A DNA stretch of 64,000 nucleotides, from assembly GCF_000429925.1 (NCBI RefSeq), contig NZ_AUCU01000017.1, positions 60,206-124,205 on the forward strand. Direction: 5' to 3'. Origin of the DNA: Desulfatirhabdium butyrativorans DSM 18734. Its GTDB lineage: Bacteria > Desulfobacterota > Desulfobacteria > Desulfobacterales > Desulfatirhabdiaceae. The position numbers and the translations under genes are program-made. The notes under the pieces are model-generated. The model had not been told where the DNA came from, ran no database searches, and saw nothing but the letters and a program-made list of their open reading frames with translations. Below are positions 1-8,582 of the stretch, piece by piece. Numbering within the stretch: the first letter of the stretch is position 1; every line of letters begins with the position of its first letter.

Positions 1-408
1 TTTCGCCCGCCGCTCGGGTTTTTCCGCAATTTTCTGGTTGAATCGAAAGGGGTTCACCGGGATGCCTTCGACATCAAGAGCGCCATGATGCCGATCGTTG
101 ACATCGCCCGCATCTATGCGCTCAAATACGGCATCCGGGAAACCAATACGCAGGAGCGGCTCTACCAGTTGTATCTCAAGAAAAAATTCAAGTGGGACAC
201 CTACAGCGAAATCGAACACGCATACAGTTTTCTGATGCAGCTCCGGTTTGCCAGGCAGATTCAGGCGATACTCAACGAAAACCAGCCGCCCGACAACTAC
301 ATCACCCCCAAGAAGCTGACCCGGATCGAACAGACCATGCTCAAGGAAATTTTCGTCCGGATCGAGAGCATCCAGAAACAGACCAGTTTTGAATTTACAG
401 GATCGTAG
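1..408 (+). CDS. DUF294-type putative nucleotidyltransferase, C-terminal part
   Basis: The frame is open from base 1 and stops with TAG at 406-408, so only the last 135 residues are in the window. The text matches the C-terminal substrate-binding-like domain of DUF294 proteins, which usually follow CBS domains and a nucleotidyltransferase domain; recognisable parts are PPLGFFRNFLVE, FDIKSAMMPIVDIARIYALK and the helical tail ending in RIESIQKQ. These proteins are thought to be GlnD-like signal proteins, but their substrates are unknown. The N-terminal domains lie outside the window, so the assignment rests on the C-terminal domain only. No partner gene is evident downstream. Confidence 0.75.
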   Translation, partial: FRPPLGFFRNFLVESKGVHRDAFDIKSAMMPIVDIARIYALKYGIRETNTQERLYQLYLKKKFKWDTYSEIEHAYSFLMQLRFARQIQAILNENQPPDNYITPKKLTRIEQTMLKEIFVRIESIQKQTSFEFTGS

Positions 409-425
409 AAATCGGATATTACCGG

Positions 426-458
426 AGCCAATTGCAAAAGCCCTTCCGCGTCATTCCC
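426..458 (+). repeat. Half copy of the MITE-like palindromic element
   Basis: The terminal sequence agccaattgcaaaag followed by the start of a gtcattccc arm matches the left end of the elements at 21494, 38335 and 40734. The right half is missing and replaced by heptamer repeats. Together with the next two entries it fills the gap between the DUF294 gene and the kinase gene (409-676). Confidence 0.6.
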
Positions 459-460
459 AC

Positions 461-590
461 GGGAGTCGAAAATCAGGAGTCAGAAGTCAGAAGTCAGGAG
501 TCAGAAGAAAAGCGGCTGGCTCCTGTTTTTCCGGGCTTGCTCCTGCGACTTTCATTCATCGGGGTGAAATCCCGGTTGCATGGGGGATTT
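461..590 (+). repeat. Heptamer repeat (GTCAGAA family) plus adjoining module
   Basis: Bases 461-512 carry degenerate 7-base units of the type GTCAGAA/GGAGTCA. Directly after, 509-590 holds a unique-looking module with landmarks ctcctgcgactttcattcat and ggggtgaaatcccggttgca. The same module, on the opposite strand, follows the same heptamers at 55967-56160, so heptamers and module appear to be one composite repeat. No coding function is apparent. Confidence 0.75.
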
Positions 591-676
591 AGCCGGGGTG
601 ACGAGAAGGGTATGACGGCTTTTCTTCAGGTCAAGACATTGGGATCGCAACAGGAGGAAACAGGGAGGAAAAGAAC

Positions 677-1297
677 ATGGCCGTATTGACGATTTCGAGA
701 CATTTCGGAGCTGGCGGACGGACCCTTGGCGAGAAGGTCGCCCAACAACTGGGCTATACGCTGTACGACGACGAGCTGATCCAGATGGTGGCCCAGAAAG
801 CCAAGGTATCGGTGAGCTGGGTGGAGAACATGGAAAAGGAGGCAGGCGGCGCTTTTTCCAAATTCATTACGAACCTGATCCCCCGTGCTTTCATGGATCG
901 GCTTCTGGACGACAACAAAGGCTATCTGGACGAGGAAATCTATATCGATATCCTGACCAAGCTCATCCAGAAGATCGGAGACGAGGACAAAGCCGTCATT
1001 GTGGGCCGTGGAGCGCAATATGTGCTGCGGGACCATCCGGATGCCTTCCATATCCTGATGGTGGCGGATCTCGAGGATCGGGTCCAGTTCATGGAAGATC
1101 ACTATGAGCTTTCTCCCAAGCAGGCGCTGCAGATCGTGAACCGGCAGGACAAGCGCCGGATGAATCTTTACCGGAAATTCGGCCGCGAGGATTATGACAA
1201 CGCCGAGCTCTACCACCTGGTGTTGAACATGAGCAAGCTGAATCTGGACAAGGCTGTTCAGGTTGTGTTGAAATTGCTGGAAAACGGCGGCGCATGA
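677..1297 (+). CDS. Cytidylate kinase-like family protein
   Basis: 206 residues in the Cytidylate_kin2 style: it begins MAVLTISRHFGAGGRTLGEK, the P-loop-like glycine-rich nucleotide-binding segment of this family, and goes on with LYDDELIQMVA and IVGRGAQYVL, which fit the NMP-kinase fold. The start is supported by the purine-rich ribosome site gggaggaaaagaac just upstream. The gene overlaps the next start by four bases (ATGA), so it is co-translated with the radical SAM gene. The true substrate of this subfamily is not established; a CMP kinase role is only a family-level guess. Confidence 0.8.
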   Translation: MAVLTISRHFGAGGRTLGEKVAQQLGYTLYDDELIQMVAQKAKVSVSWVENMEKEAGGAFSKFITNLIPRAFMDRLLDDNKGYLDEEIYIDILTKLIQKIGDEDKAVIVGRGAQYVLRDHPDAFHILMVADLEDRVQFMEDHYELSPKQALQIVNRQDKRRMNLYRKFGREDYDNAELYHLVLNMSKLNLDKAVQVVLKLLENGGA

Positions 1298-2415
1298 TCG
1301 GGGATCGGATCGAGACACTGTTTATCCACCGTTCGGTGGTCTCTGAGCCGGCGGTGGCGGCGATCGTATCGAGGTTCGGTCTGGCGCCAAGGATCGTGCC
1401 GGATGCGACGGCGGTTTACCGTTTCGTCTCGCAATCCGAGAACCCGATCGATACCGGGAAGCGCACGCTGTTTCTCACCGAAAATCCGGGTGCCTTCATC
1501 CGTCCGTGTCCGGGCACCCGCCATTACCGCTGCTGCGGGTACCAGATTCTGCATATCGGCACCTTCTGTACGATGGATTGCGCCTATTGCATTCTGCAAA
1601 CCTATTTCCATCCGCCGGTTCTCCAGTTTTTCATCAACCACGACGAGCTCTTCCGTGATCTGGATGAGGCACTGGCCTGCCGCCGGTTCAGGCGGATCGG
1701 CACGGGCGAGTATACGGACAGCCTCATTTGGGAGACCGCGAGCGATCTCAACCGCCGGCTCGTCGAGCGGTTTTCCCGGCAGCGGGACTGTGTGCTCGAG
1801 CTGAAGACGAAGACCACCGCCATCGGCCGGTTGAAGGGCTTGGATCACCAGCGGAAGACGATTCTGGCCTGGTCGCTCAATACCGAACGGATCATCGCCG
1901 AAAACGAGCGGAACACGGCTGCGCTTCAGGCAAGGTTCCGGGCTGCGGCGGATGCCCAGGCATGGGGCTATCCGCTTGCCTTTCATTTCGATCCTATCGT
2001 GCTCTATGAAGGAGATGCCGCAGATTATATCGAGGTGATCGACCGGCTCTTTGCCCATGTCGATGGCGAAAATGTGGTCTGGATCAGTTTGGGCAGCTTC
2101 CGGTTCCTGCCGGATTTGAAAGGCGTGATTCAGAGGCGCTTTGCACACTCGGGTCTGATCTACGGGGAGTTCGTGCCCGGAATGGACGGCAAGATGCGCT
2201 ATTTCCAGCCGTTGCGGATCGATCTGTACCGCCGGATCGTCGATCGCATCCGGCGCCATGCCCCCAACACGCTGGTCTATTTCTGCATGGAAGATGAGCG
2301 GGTCTGGGAGCAGGCCATCGGATGCGTGCCCGATCCGGATGGGGGGCTGCCCCGGATGCTGGATGAGGCTGCCGCCCGGGTTTGCGGACTGACCGGCGCA
2401 ACCGGGTTGAACTGA
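1294..2415 (+). CDS. SPL family radical SAM protein
   Basis: 373 residues. A CxxxCxxC radical-SAM cluster motif (Cys92, Cys96, Cys99 in FCTMDCAYC) and the surrounding IGTFCTMDCAYCILQTYF text match the spore-photoproduct-lyase-like family. In spore formers the family reverses UV lesions in DNA; in non-sporulating Desulfobacterota its role is unknown. ELKTKT and the WSLNTERI segment are typical of the core barrel. Translation is coupled to the kinase-like gene through an ATGA overlap. It converges on the helicase gene with 72 bases between stops, and I see no strong terminator there. Confidence 0.85.
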   Translation: MIGDRIETLFIHRSVVSEPAVAAIVSRFGLAPRIVPDATAVYRFVSQSENPIDTGKRTLFLTENPGAFIRPCPGTRHYRCCGYQILHIGTFCTMDCAYCILQTYFHPPVLQFFINHDELFRDLDEALACRRFRRIGTGEYTDSLIWETASDLNRRLVERFSRQRDCVLELKTKTTAIGRLKGLDHQRKTILAWSLNTERIIAENERNTAALQARFRAAADAQAWGYPLAFHFDPIVLYEGDAADYIEVIDRLFAHVDGENVVWISLGSFRFLPDLKGVIQRRFAHSGLIYGEFVPGMDGKMRYFQPLRIDLYRRIVDRIRRHAPNTLVYFCMEDERVWEQAIGCVPDPDGGLPRMLDEAAARVCGLTGATGLN

Positions 2416-2487
2416 GCTGATGCTGATCTGATAGGAAATCGGGCCATGGTCGTCTGGCCGGAACGTTGACCATGCCCGTTGACTTTG

Positions 2488-5400
2488 TCATGATAGATTG
2501 CTGTAAAGCCTCATATGATTTTGAAATTCGCGATTGATGCGCGTTTTGACCATTCCGATGGTGATATCCGAGCGGTTGCCTTTGAGCCCGTCAGCCAGGC
2601 GACAGGCTGCATCCAGGGCTGCTGTCACCAGTGCGATCGGTAAGGAAGGGGCGGTTTCGTCTCCAACATTGGGCACGGGAACGTCGAAGAGGAAGTCGTC
2701 TTTGATTTTGCGCAGTGTAACAGCGTTTAATCTGGGGATAAGCAAGCGGTCCCTTTTTTCAATTACCCTGTCCAAATCCTTAATGGTTGTCCAGAAATTG
2801 TCGGTTTCATTGACCCCTATCGGGGGCAGCAGGCTGTCGGCAATCATTAAATTCAAGGCTGCATGCGCGTGCCCAACCGCCTGGTTTTGCCTCTCCAGTC
2901 GTGGAATCGCAAGAATGGGCTCAAATTCTTTTCTCACCATCTCTTGAAGGCGGATTTTCACTCCGGTCAGGTCCGCTCCCTCCAGGTCAATCGTTTCATC
3001 CAGCACCAGACCGTTCAGGTCTGCCCATGAAGTGATCAGCCGTATCCCGGTAATGCCCGCGTTTTCAACACTGGCGACGGCATAGGCGACAACCTGGGCC
3101 TGGGTGCCCGGCACTGGCTCATTCAGACGCTGAATGCATCCTGGAAGTTCGAAAGAAGTAAGCACATTGAGTATTTTTTCAAAAACCGGATCTCCATAGC
3201 TGGTGAAAGCCAACGATTTTTCAGTGTCTTTCAAGCCTTTTTCAAACAAATCCCGATCCGGTGTGAGCACGGCGCCATCAAGAAAGTTCTCGGACCCACA
3301 CAAGGTAATGGTTCGGATCGCCGGATCACTGGAAACAACGCATCCCAGTTCCTTGAGATATCGAGATTCGGCAATCGCCTGCCAGATGGTGTCAAGGGTT
3401 ATGGGCTCCTGTTTTCGGTCAGATTGTCCCTTGAGGCGCATGTAGATTTCGAAGAGATCCCTGGATGGTATTTCCATGCATTGGGTCTGCTCTTTCTGGG
3501 TCTGAATGCGCTCTTTGGCGCGGACCTCCAGTTCCTCCGGGGTTAGCGTGCGGGCTGCCAGTTCGTTGAATTCCTCCCGGGTGACCGGCAGCATGGAGAC
3601 CTGTTGCATTCCCACCACATATCCGGCCTGTACCAATCGTTGAAGCAGCCGCTCGTATACGATCTGTTCCGCCGAGTCGGCATAACACAGGTTCAGGACA
3701 GATATGCGCTCGTGCTTTTGTCCGATACGGTCGATCCGGCCGATGCGCTGCTCTACTTTCATCGGATTCCAAGGCAGATCATAATTCACCAAAAGGTCGG
3801 CAGTTTGAAGGTTCAACCCTTCAGCCGCTGCATCGGTGCAAATTAAAATATCGATCTCGCCGCGCAAGAACCGATGTTTGATTTCATCCCGTTCGGTGCC
3901 GCAGAGATTGTAGCCCCGGGGATCCACATACTGCCCTCCCTGACCCGAATAGGTTCCAATCAGCATTTTCGGGTCAATTTCCAGAAGCCGATGAACCAGA
4001 TCCTTGAGGGTGTCGAAAAACCGGGTAAAAACAACCGTCTGCCGGATGCGGTGATCCGAAAGTTTGCGCTCATTCAATACCCGCAGCAGCTCCCGCATTT
4101 TAAGCGGAGTGGCGGAAATATCCTCCAGAGAGGCGATCATCCGATCCAGTCGCTGTTGTTCCCAGGCCAGGTCCCCGATGGAGCGGTCTTTCAATAGTCC
4201 GTCAATTACCCTTTCATCGGGTTCGTCTTCCAACTCGGCAAAGAGTTCAGAATCGTCTGATTTCTCATCACATAAGGGCGCATCCTGCAGATGGGAAAGG
4301 GTGGCGGCGACTTTTTCCAGCCGCCTTTTAAGGGTTTCCCGAATCGCAAAAAGGCTGGATGCCAGGCGAAGCCTGAGAAAACTCAGGTATAATCCAAGAC
4401 TGGCACGCCAGGCGCTGGAAGTGTTATGGTCGGAAATCTGATCCGTCAGTTCTTCGCAATAATTTTCCAAGTCTTCGTAAGCGGATTTTTCAATGCCACT
4501 GAGTACGATCCGCGGAACAGCCAGAATATCGCGGCGGGCAAGATTGGCTCCCAACTGTCCATTTTCCCGGTAGATTTCGAGCAGTGGGCGCCCATGCCGG
4601 AGCATCACGCGCGATAGTGGGGAGGCTAAAAAAATCAATCGCAGGATTTTCCTGCGATCTATGCCTTTGGGGGTAATACCATGCTCCAGCCACAAACGAA
4701 CAGCCACAGCCATCTGTCCATCGATCACCGTTTTTCCAAGATAATCCCACAAGAGCGGATCCTGGCGTTTGAGTGACAGGATGGCTCGGTGCAGCATCTC
4801 CCAGGCGCCGTCATCAATATTCCCGCCTTGAACCAAGGTTCCCAGTGCCTGATAATACGCCCAGGTAATGGAGGGATCGAACAGGAACGCCCCGACGCGA
4901 TGGGTCAGCGTCAACAGATCAAACACTTCGATCCAGTCAAGCTGCATAGGGGTTGCGGTAGCCATCCACAGACAGGGCGTTTTCGAACGGATATGTTCGG
5001 AGATGGTTCGATACAGATTGCCGAACCTGGGCTGCGAGCGGAGGCCGTTTTTGGGATTACGGCGTCTGGCATAATGCGCTTCGTCCACCAGAACGATGTC
5101 GAAAGCGGCCGACTTTTTCAATTCGGCCAGCCGTTCCTTGCGACTCAGCAGGCCGTTTGAGGCAATACACAAATTGGGAGAAAACAGACTGGCAGCGTCG
5201 GTCGTCGATTCCCGGGGAAAGATGACCTCATGACGGGCCGCGCCACCGGACAATGCCCGTGCAAAAGGCATAAAGAACTTGGAGGCCATCTCCCGCTGCC
5301 ACTGCCGTGTCAAACTGGCCGGTGGGGTGATCAGTACCCGTCTGACCAGACCGGAGAGCACCAGAGATCGAATTGCCAGGCCGGCTTCGATGGTTTTCCC

Positions 5401-6378
5401 CAGTCCGACTTCGTCACAGAGCAGGTAACTGTATGGCCAGGTTTCAATAAGCCTTCTGGCCACCACTTCCTGGTGAGGCCAGGGCGCTACCGCGGCGGTA
5501 GCCATGCCCACAAATCGTCCGCCGGGCAGGCAGGGGCCGTCTTTGATCAGGGAAAATCTCAGGCGCTCCATGGCCGATGGCGGTTCTATTTCGGGCGAAA
5601 CAGCAGACGTGCCGTCAATTTCCATGGGTCTTGCGACGGTATTCCCCAGGTCGATCAATTTTTTCCGGACCGCCTCGGGCAGGGTGAACGTCCGGATGTG
5701 CGGATTGGTATTGTTCCAGAGGGCATCAAAAGCTGCCTGGGCTTCATCCGCCCGCCTTCTTTCAATGTCTCCCCACCAGTCCGCGTGGACATCGATATTT
5801 TCGGCATTGTGAACGAGGGCGGTTCTGGATTCGTTCAGTGATCCGGACACGTACAGGCGATTGTTCTCAGCATCCGTGAAAACGGCCCATTTTTCATGAA
5901 CATAACCGTCGTCGACAGCATCGAATGGAAGGGGCTTTCCTGTTTGCTTGTGAACTCGAAAGGCAATGCGAATATCGAGGACCCCTTTGGCCACCATCCA
6001 GGCCAGAAGTGCAACACCATTCTCCACATCTTTCGGCCACAGACTGTCCTGATTCAGCTCCCGATTCAACGCCGCCGCCAGTCGCTCACTGTCTCCTTTC
6101 AGAACAGCCGCGACATCGGCCGGATCCATGTCCGCGCCCACCACCAGACGCATCCCTCCCCCGGCCCGGGTAAATGCCGAAAATCCCTGGGAAGCGACGG
6201 CCAGCGAGGAGGATCGAAAATAGCCGGCCACGCGGTCGTATTGGATGCTGCGGGCTAAAGCCGGAATGTAAAAATCGTGAAGAATATCCACCGGACGGCC
6301 ATCAGAACCGGTGCTGGATGTCTTATAGGAAAAATGCCAGGGGAAAGATTTGAAATTGGTGGAAGGGCTTTCCGGCAT
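2488..6378 (-). CDS. PLD-nuclease / SNF2-family helicase fusion
   Basis: 1296 residues. The N-terminal 220 residues resemble a phospholipase-D-type nuclease domain with an HxK motif (His161-Glu-Lys163) followed by SGSLNESRTAL. The SNF2 helicase core follows: motif I DEVGLGKT at 322-329, motif II VDEAH, an SAT-like MATATPM, and C-terminal motifs GLNLQTADLLVNYDLPWNP and QRIGRIDRIGQ. The combination is typical of DNA translocases in methylase-based anti-phage systems (compare DISARM DrmD plus DrmC, here fused). It is the last gene of the minus-strand operon, starting 6 bases after the ParA-like stop. A weak ribosome site suggests coupling. Confidence 0.85.
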   Translation of the reverse strand: MPESPSTNFKSFPWHFSYKTSSTGSDGRPVDILHDFYIPALARSIQYDRVAGYFRSSSLAVASQGFSAFTRAGGGMRLVVGADMDPADVAAVLKGDSERLAAALNRELNQDSLWPKDVENGVALLAWMVAKGVLDIRIAFRVHKQTGKPLPFDAVDDGYVHEKWAVFTDAENNRLYVSGSLNESRTALVHNAENIDVHADWWGDIERRRADEAQAAFDALWNNTNPHIRTFTLPEAVRKKLIDLGNTVARPMEIDGTSAVSPEIEPPSAMERLRFSLIKDGPCLPGGRFVGMATAAVAPWPHQEVVARRLIETWPYSYLLCDEVGLGKTIEAGLAIRSLVLSGLVRRVLITPPASLTRQWQREMASKFFMPFARALSGGAARHEVIFPRESTTDAASLFSPNLCIASNGLLSRKERLAELKKSAAFDIVLVDEAHYARRRNPKNGLRSQPRFGNLYRTISEHIRSKTPCLWMATATPMQLDWIEVFDLLTLTHRVGAFLFDPSITWAYYQALGTLVQGGNIDDGAWEMLHRAILSLKRQDPLLWDYLGKTVIDGQMAVAVRLWLEHGITPKGIDRRKILRLIFLASPLSRVMLRHGRPLLEIYRENGQLGANLARRDILAVPRIVLSGIEKSAYEDLENYCEELTDQISDHNTSSAWRASLGLYLSFLRLRLASSLFAIRETLKRRLEKVAATLSHLQDAPLCDEKSDDSELFAELEDEPDERVIDGLLKDRSIGDLAWEQQRLDRMIASLEDISATPLKMRELLRVLNERKLSDHRIRQTVVFTRFFDTLKDLVHRLLEIDPKMLIGTYSGQGGQYVDPRGYNLCGTERDEIKHRFLRGEIDILICTDAAAEGLNLQTADLLVNYDLPWNPMKVEQRIGRIDRIGQKHERISVLNLCYADSAEQIVYERLLQRLVQAGYVVGMQQVSMLPVTREEFNELAARTLTPEELEVRAKERIQTQKEQTQCMEIPSRDLFEIYMRLKGQSDRKQEPITLDTIWQAIAESRYLKELGCVVSSDPAIRTITLCGSENFLDGAVLTPDRDLFEKGLKDTEKSLAFTSYGDPVFEKILNVLTSFELPGCIQRLNEPVPGTQAQVVAYAVASVENAGITGIRLITSWADLNGLVLDETIDLEGADLTGVKIRLQEMVRKEFEPILAIPRLERQNQAVGHAHAALNLMIADSLLPPIGVNETDNFWTTIKDLDRVIEKRDRLLIPRLNAVTLRKIKDDFLFDVPVPNVGDETAPSLPIALVTAALDAACRLADGLKGNRSDITIGMVKTRINREFQNHMRLYSNLS

Positions 6379-6384
6379 AATGTC

Positions 6385-7368
6385 TCAGGAAAATGAAATA
6401 CCGGCACGGGCCGCTATTCTGGTTGCAAGTCGTTGAAAATCTCCATAACAACTTTTTACAGCCTCGATGTGAGAGCCAATTGCCCCATCTGCGGACTTAA
6501 GGAAAAATATGGGCTTTCGGGCCTCCATTGCCATTGCCATCAGGCTTCGGTAGTGCTTGAGCAAAGACAGACAGTATGGATCCTGTTCAACCGTGGGTAA
6601 AGACTGAATGGACTCATTCAGCACCGCGTCGCGATAGACTTGTGGTATTCGATTCATCCAGCGTTTATATGCCTTGACCGGACGGTTGTCGAGAATGCTG
6701 TGTTGCATGACGATATAGCCGACAGGTTGCATCGTGCCTTTGGGCATCGGGATATCAGTCGGTGCTTTTTGAAGAAGTTCCGCCCATATGACGCGCCAGT
6801 CCTGCAGAGTGGGTCCAAGGTTCTTTAACCCCTGCAGAGAGAAAAGATCCGGCGCCAACGGCAGGCATACCTGATCGGATGCAATCAGGGCCGATCGATT
6901 GATGGCTCCCAGGTTGGGACCAACATCAATCAATACGATTTCTGCACCCCAATCCGCTCCGCTCTGAACAAGACGATGAAATGCCGTCATGGTGCGGAAG
7001 GCGGATTCATCGCGATTGTGACACCGGGGCCACGCATCCGAAAGCTTATCCTCAAATCGGGACAGCCCAAGGTCTCCGGCAATGAGACCGAGGTTCGGGG
7101 TAATCATTTCTGTATGAGGTTTGGCGATATCGCCAATACCGCGCATAATCGGACGAATAGCTCCATAAACTGTGTCGGGGTGCTCGTTGTCGGGCCACAG
7201 GCTTTCCAGACGGTCCTCATCCAGAAACATGGCAGTAAGATTGGCCTGCGGGTCAAGATCGGCGGCAAGTGTTTTTACCCCATGATCAGCAAACATCCAC
7301 GCCAAATGATACACCAGAGATGTCTGACCCACACCGCCCTTGTTGTTGAAAAACGCTACAGTCTTCAT
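6385..7368 (-). CDS. ParA-family ATPase-like protein with altered Walker A
   Basis: 327 residues. The N-terminus TVAFFNNKGGVGQTSLVYHL is the deviant Walker A region of ParA/MinD ATPases, and LAADLDPQANLT is the following conserved block; VLIDVGPNLGAINRSAL matches the Walker B area. The P-loop lysine next to the threonine is replaced by glutamine (codon CAG), so ordinary ATP hydrolysis may be lost, while the upstream signature lysine is kept. A good ribosome site (ggaggtcggc) precedes the ATG, which overlaps the AlbA_2 gene stop by four bases. Its role in a defence operon is unknown; spatial organisation or sensing on DNA is a guess. Confidence 0.8.
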   Translation of the reverse strand: MKTVAFFNNKGGVGQTSLVYHLAWMFADHGVKTLAADLDPQANLTAMFLDEDRLESLWPDNEHPDTVYGAIRPIMRGIGDIAKPHTEMITPNLGLIAGDLGLSRFEDKLSDAWPRCHNRDESAFRTMTAFHRLVQSGADWGAEIVLIDVGPNLGAINRSALIASDQVCLPLAPDLFSLQGLKNLGPTLQDWRVIWAELLQKAPTDIPMPKGTMQPVGYIVMQHSILDNRPVKAYKRWMNRIPQVYRDAVLNESIQSLPTVEQDPYCLSLLKHYRSLMAMAMEARKPIFFLKSADGAIGSHIEAVKSCYGDFQRLATRIAARAGISFS

Positions 7369-8549
7369 GCCGACCTCCGGAATATCCTGACCAGAAAGGA
7401 ATGCGGATCGAACTCAAATTCAGCAGGAGGGTTGCCGTTTTGTGCCAGAAGCATCTGTGCGCGTTGAACGCCGTAGCCGAAGCGGTTGACAAAACCGAGG
7501 GATTTCATGGCTTCGGCAATCACGGGATTGCGGTAACTGTTTCGTGTCGGAAAGTTTTCCCGCGTAGCTTCCCCATACAGGCCGCCTGGATTCAGAATTT
7601 CAATGTGGTCAATAAACGCATAAAACCGAATGGGCGAATTACTGTCATAGTTACGGTGCATGACTGCATTCATCAGCAGCTCGCGCAGCGCCCATTCTGG
7701 ATAGTCCGGAAGAAGTTTTTCCTCAAATGTGCTGACGGAGCGCACGCTTGTCTGAATCAGGAGTTTAAGCCGAACCTCCAGTTCATGAAGCACGGTGTGA
7801 AGGTCTCCAGAGATTTCAGATTGGTCTTCTGGCAAATCGGTCAATTGCGTACCCGGAAGCCTGATGTATTGGACATAGGCGCCTGGCAGAAAAAAACGGG
7901 GGTTTTTGCCGAACAGCAGAATACCCGCATAAGTTGGGCAGGCGCGCTCCGGATCAAAAAACCGCAGAGAAGCCAACTGGTGCTCGACAGATCGCTGGTT
8001 GCCTGCAATGGTTTCCAGATCAACGGCCTGCCTACGATAGGCGTCGAATTGTCCCAATGCGATGTCATCAATTGTTGCCTCAGTACAAGGGCGGGCATCA
8101 AAGGATCGCGCCACCGCCACCCTTCTTTCCGAAAGCACGCGCTCTTCCTGTTCGCTGGCAATCGCCTTTCGCGGCCCAACGCGGATGTAAATGCGTCCTT
8201 TGTAACGGACAGGCGGAAGATCCGACGGGTAGACTTCCACAACGGCCACATCTCCGCCATTCAACGCAAATCCGGATACGTTCATGAGGGGCTGGGGTAA
8301 AACGTTTCCATCCGATCGAATGCCACCAAGGTTCCTCAGCAGTTTATCGGTAACTTTCAATCCGGAAAGTGTTCCATTGTCATGAACGCCGATGAGAAGA
8401 TAGCCTGGTCTGCGGTGGTCGGAAAGATCATTGGCAAAAGCGCAGATAGCCTGACAAAATTTATCCATATCTGTCGTTGACGTTGTCCGCTCGATATCAT
8501 CGGCTTCCAGATCGGACAAAATGTCCTTTAGTTGAGCTTCGGTTATCAT
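7365..8549 (-). CDS. AlbA_2 (Schlafen-like) DNA-binding protein with ATPase-like C-terminus
   Basis: 394 residues. The N-terminal ~130 residues (FCQAICAFANDL, GYLLIGVHDNGTLSGL, GRIYIRVGPRK) match the AlbA_2/Schlafen fold, a putative nucleic-acid-binding domain. The C-terminal part (ALRELLMNAVMHRNY, IDHIEILNPGGLYG, GYGVQRAQ) matches the HATPase_c_4 domain normally paired with it; these proteins were often called transcriptional regulators or ATP-dependent helicases. The ribosome site ggaggcgcc supports the start. It sits between the methylase and the ParA-like gene and is translationally coupled to the latter. Confidence 0.85.
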   Translation of the reverse strand: MITEAQLKDILSDLEADDIERTTSTTDMDKFCQAICAFANDLSDHRRPGYLLIGVHDNGTLSGLKVTDKLLRNLGGIRSDGNVLPQPLMNVSGFALNGGDVAVVEVYPSDLPPVRYKGRIYIRVGPRKAIASEQEERVLSERRVAVARSFDARPCTEATIDDIALGQFDAYRRQAVDLETIAGNQRSVEHQLASLRFFDPERACPTYAGILLFGKNPRFFLPGAYVQYIRLPGTQLTDLPEDQSEISGDLHTVLHELEVRLKLLIQTSVRSVSTFEEKLLPDYPEWALRELLMNAVMHRNYDSNSPIRFYAFIDHIEILNPGGLYGEATRENFPTRNSYRNPVIAEAMKSLGFVNRFGYGVQRAQMLLAQNGNPPAEFEFDPHSFLVRIFRRSA

Positions 8550-8582
8550 GGCGCCTCCATCCGTTTCCGTGTCGCCATATGG

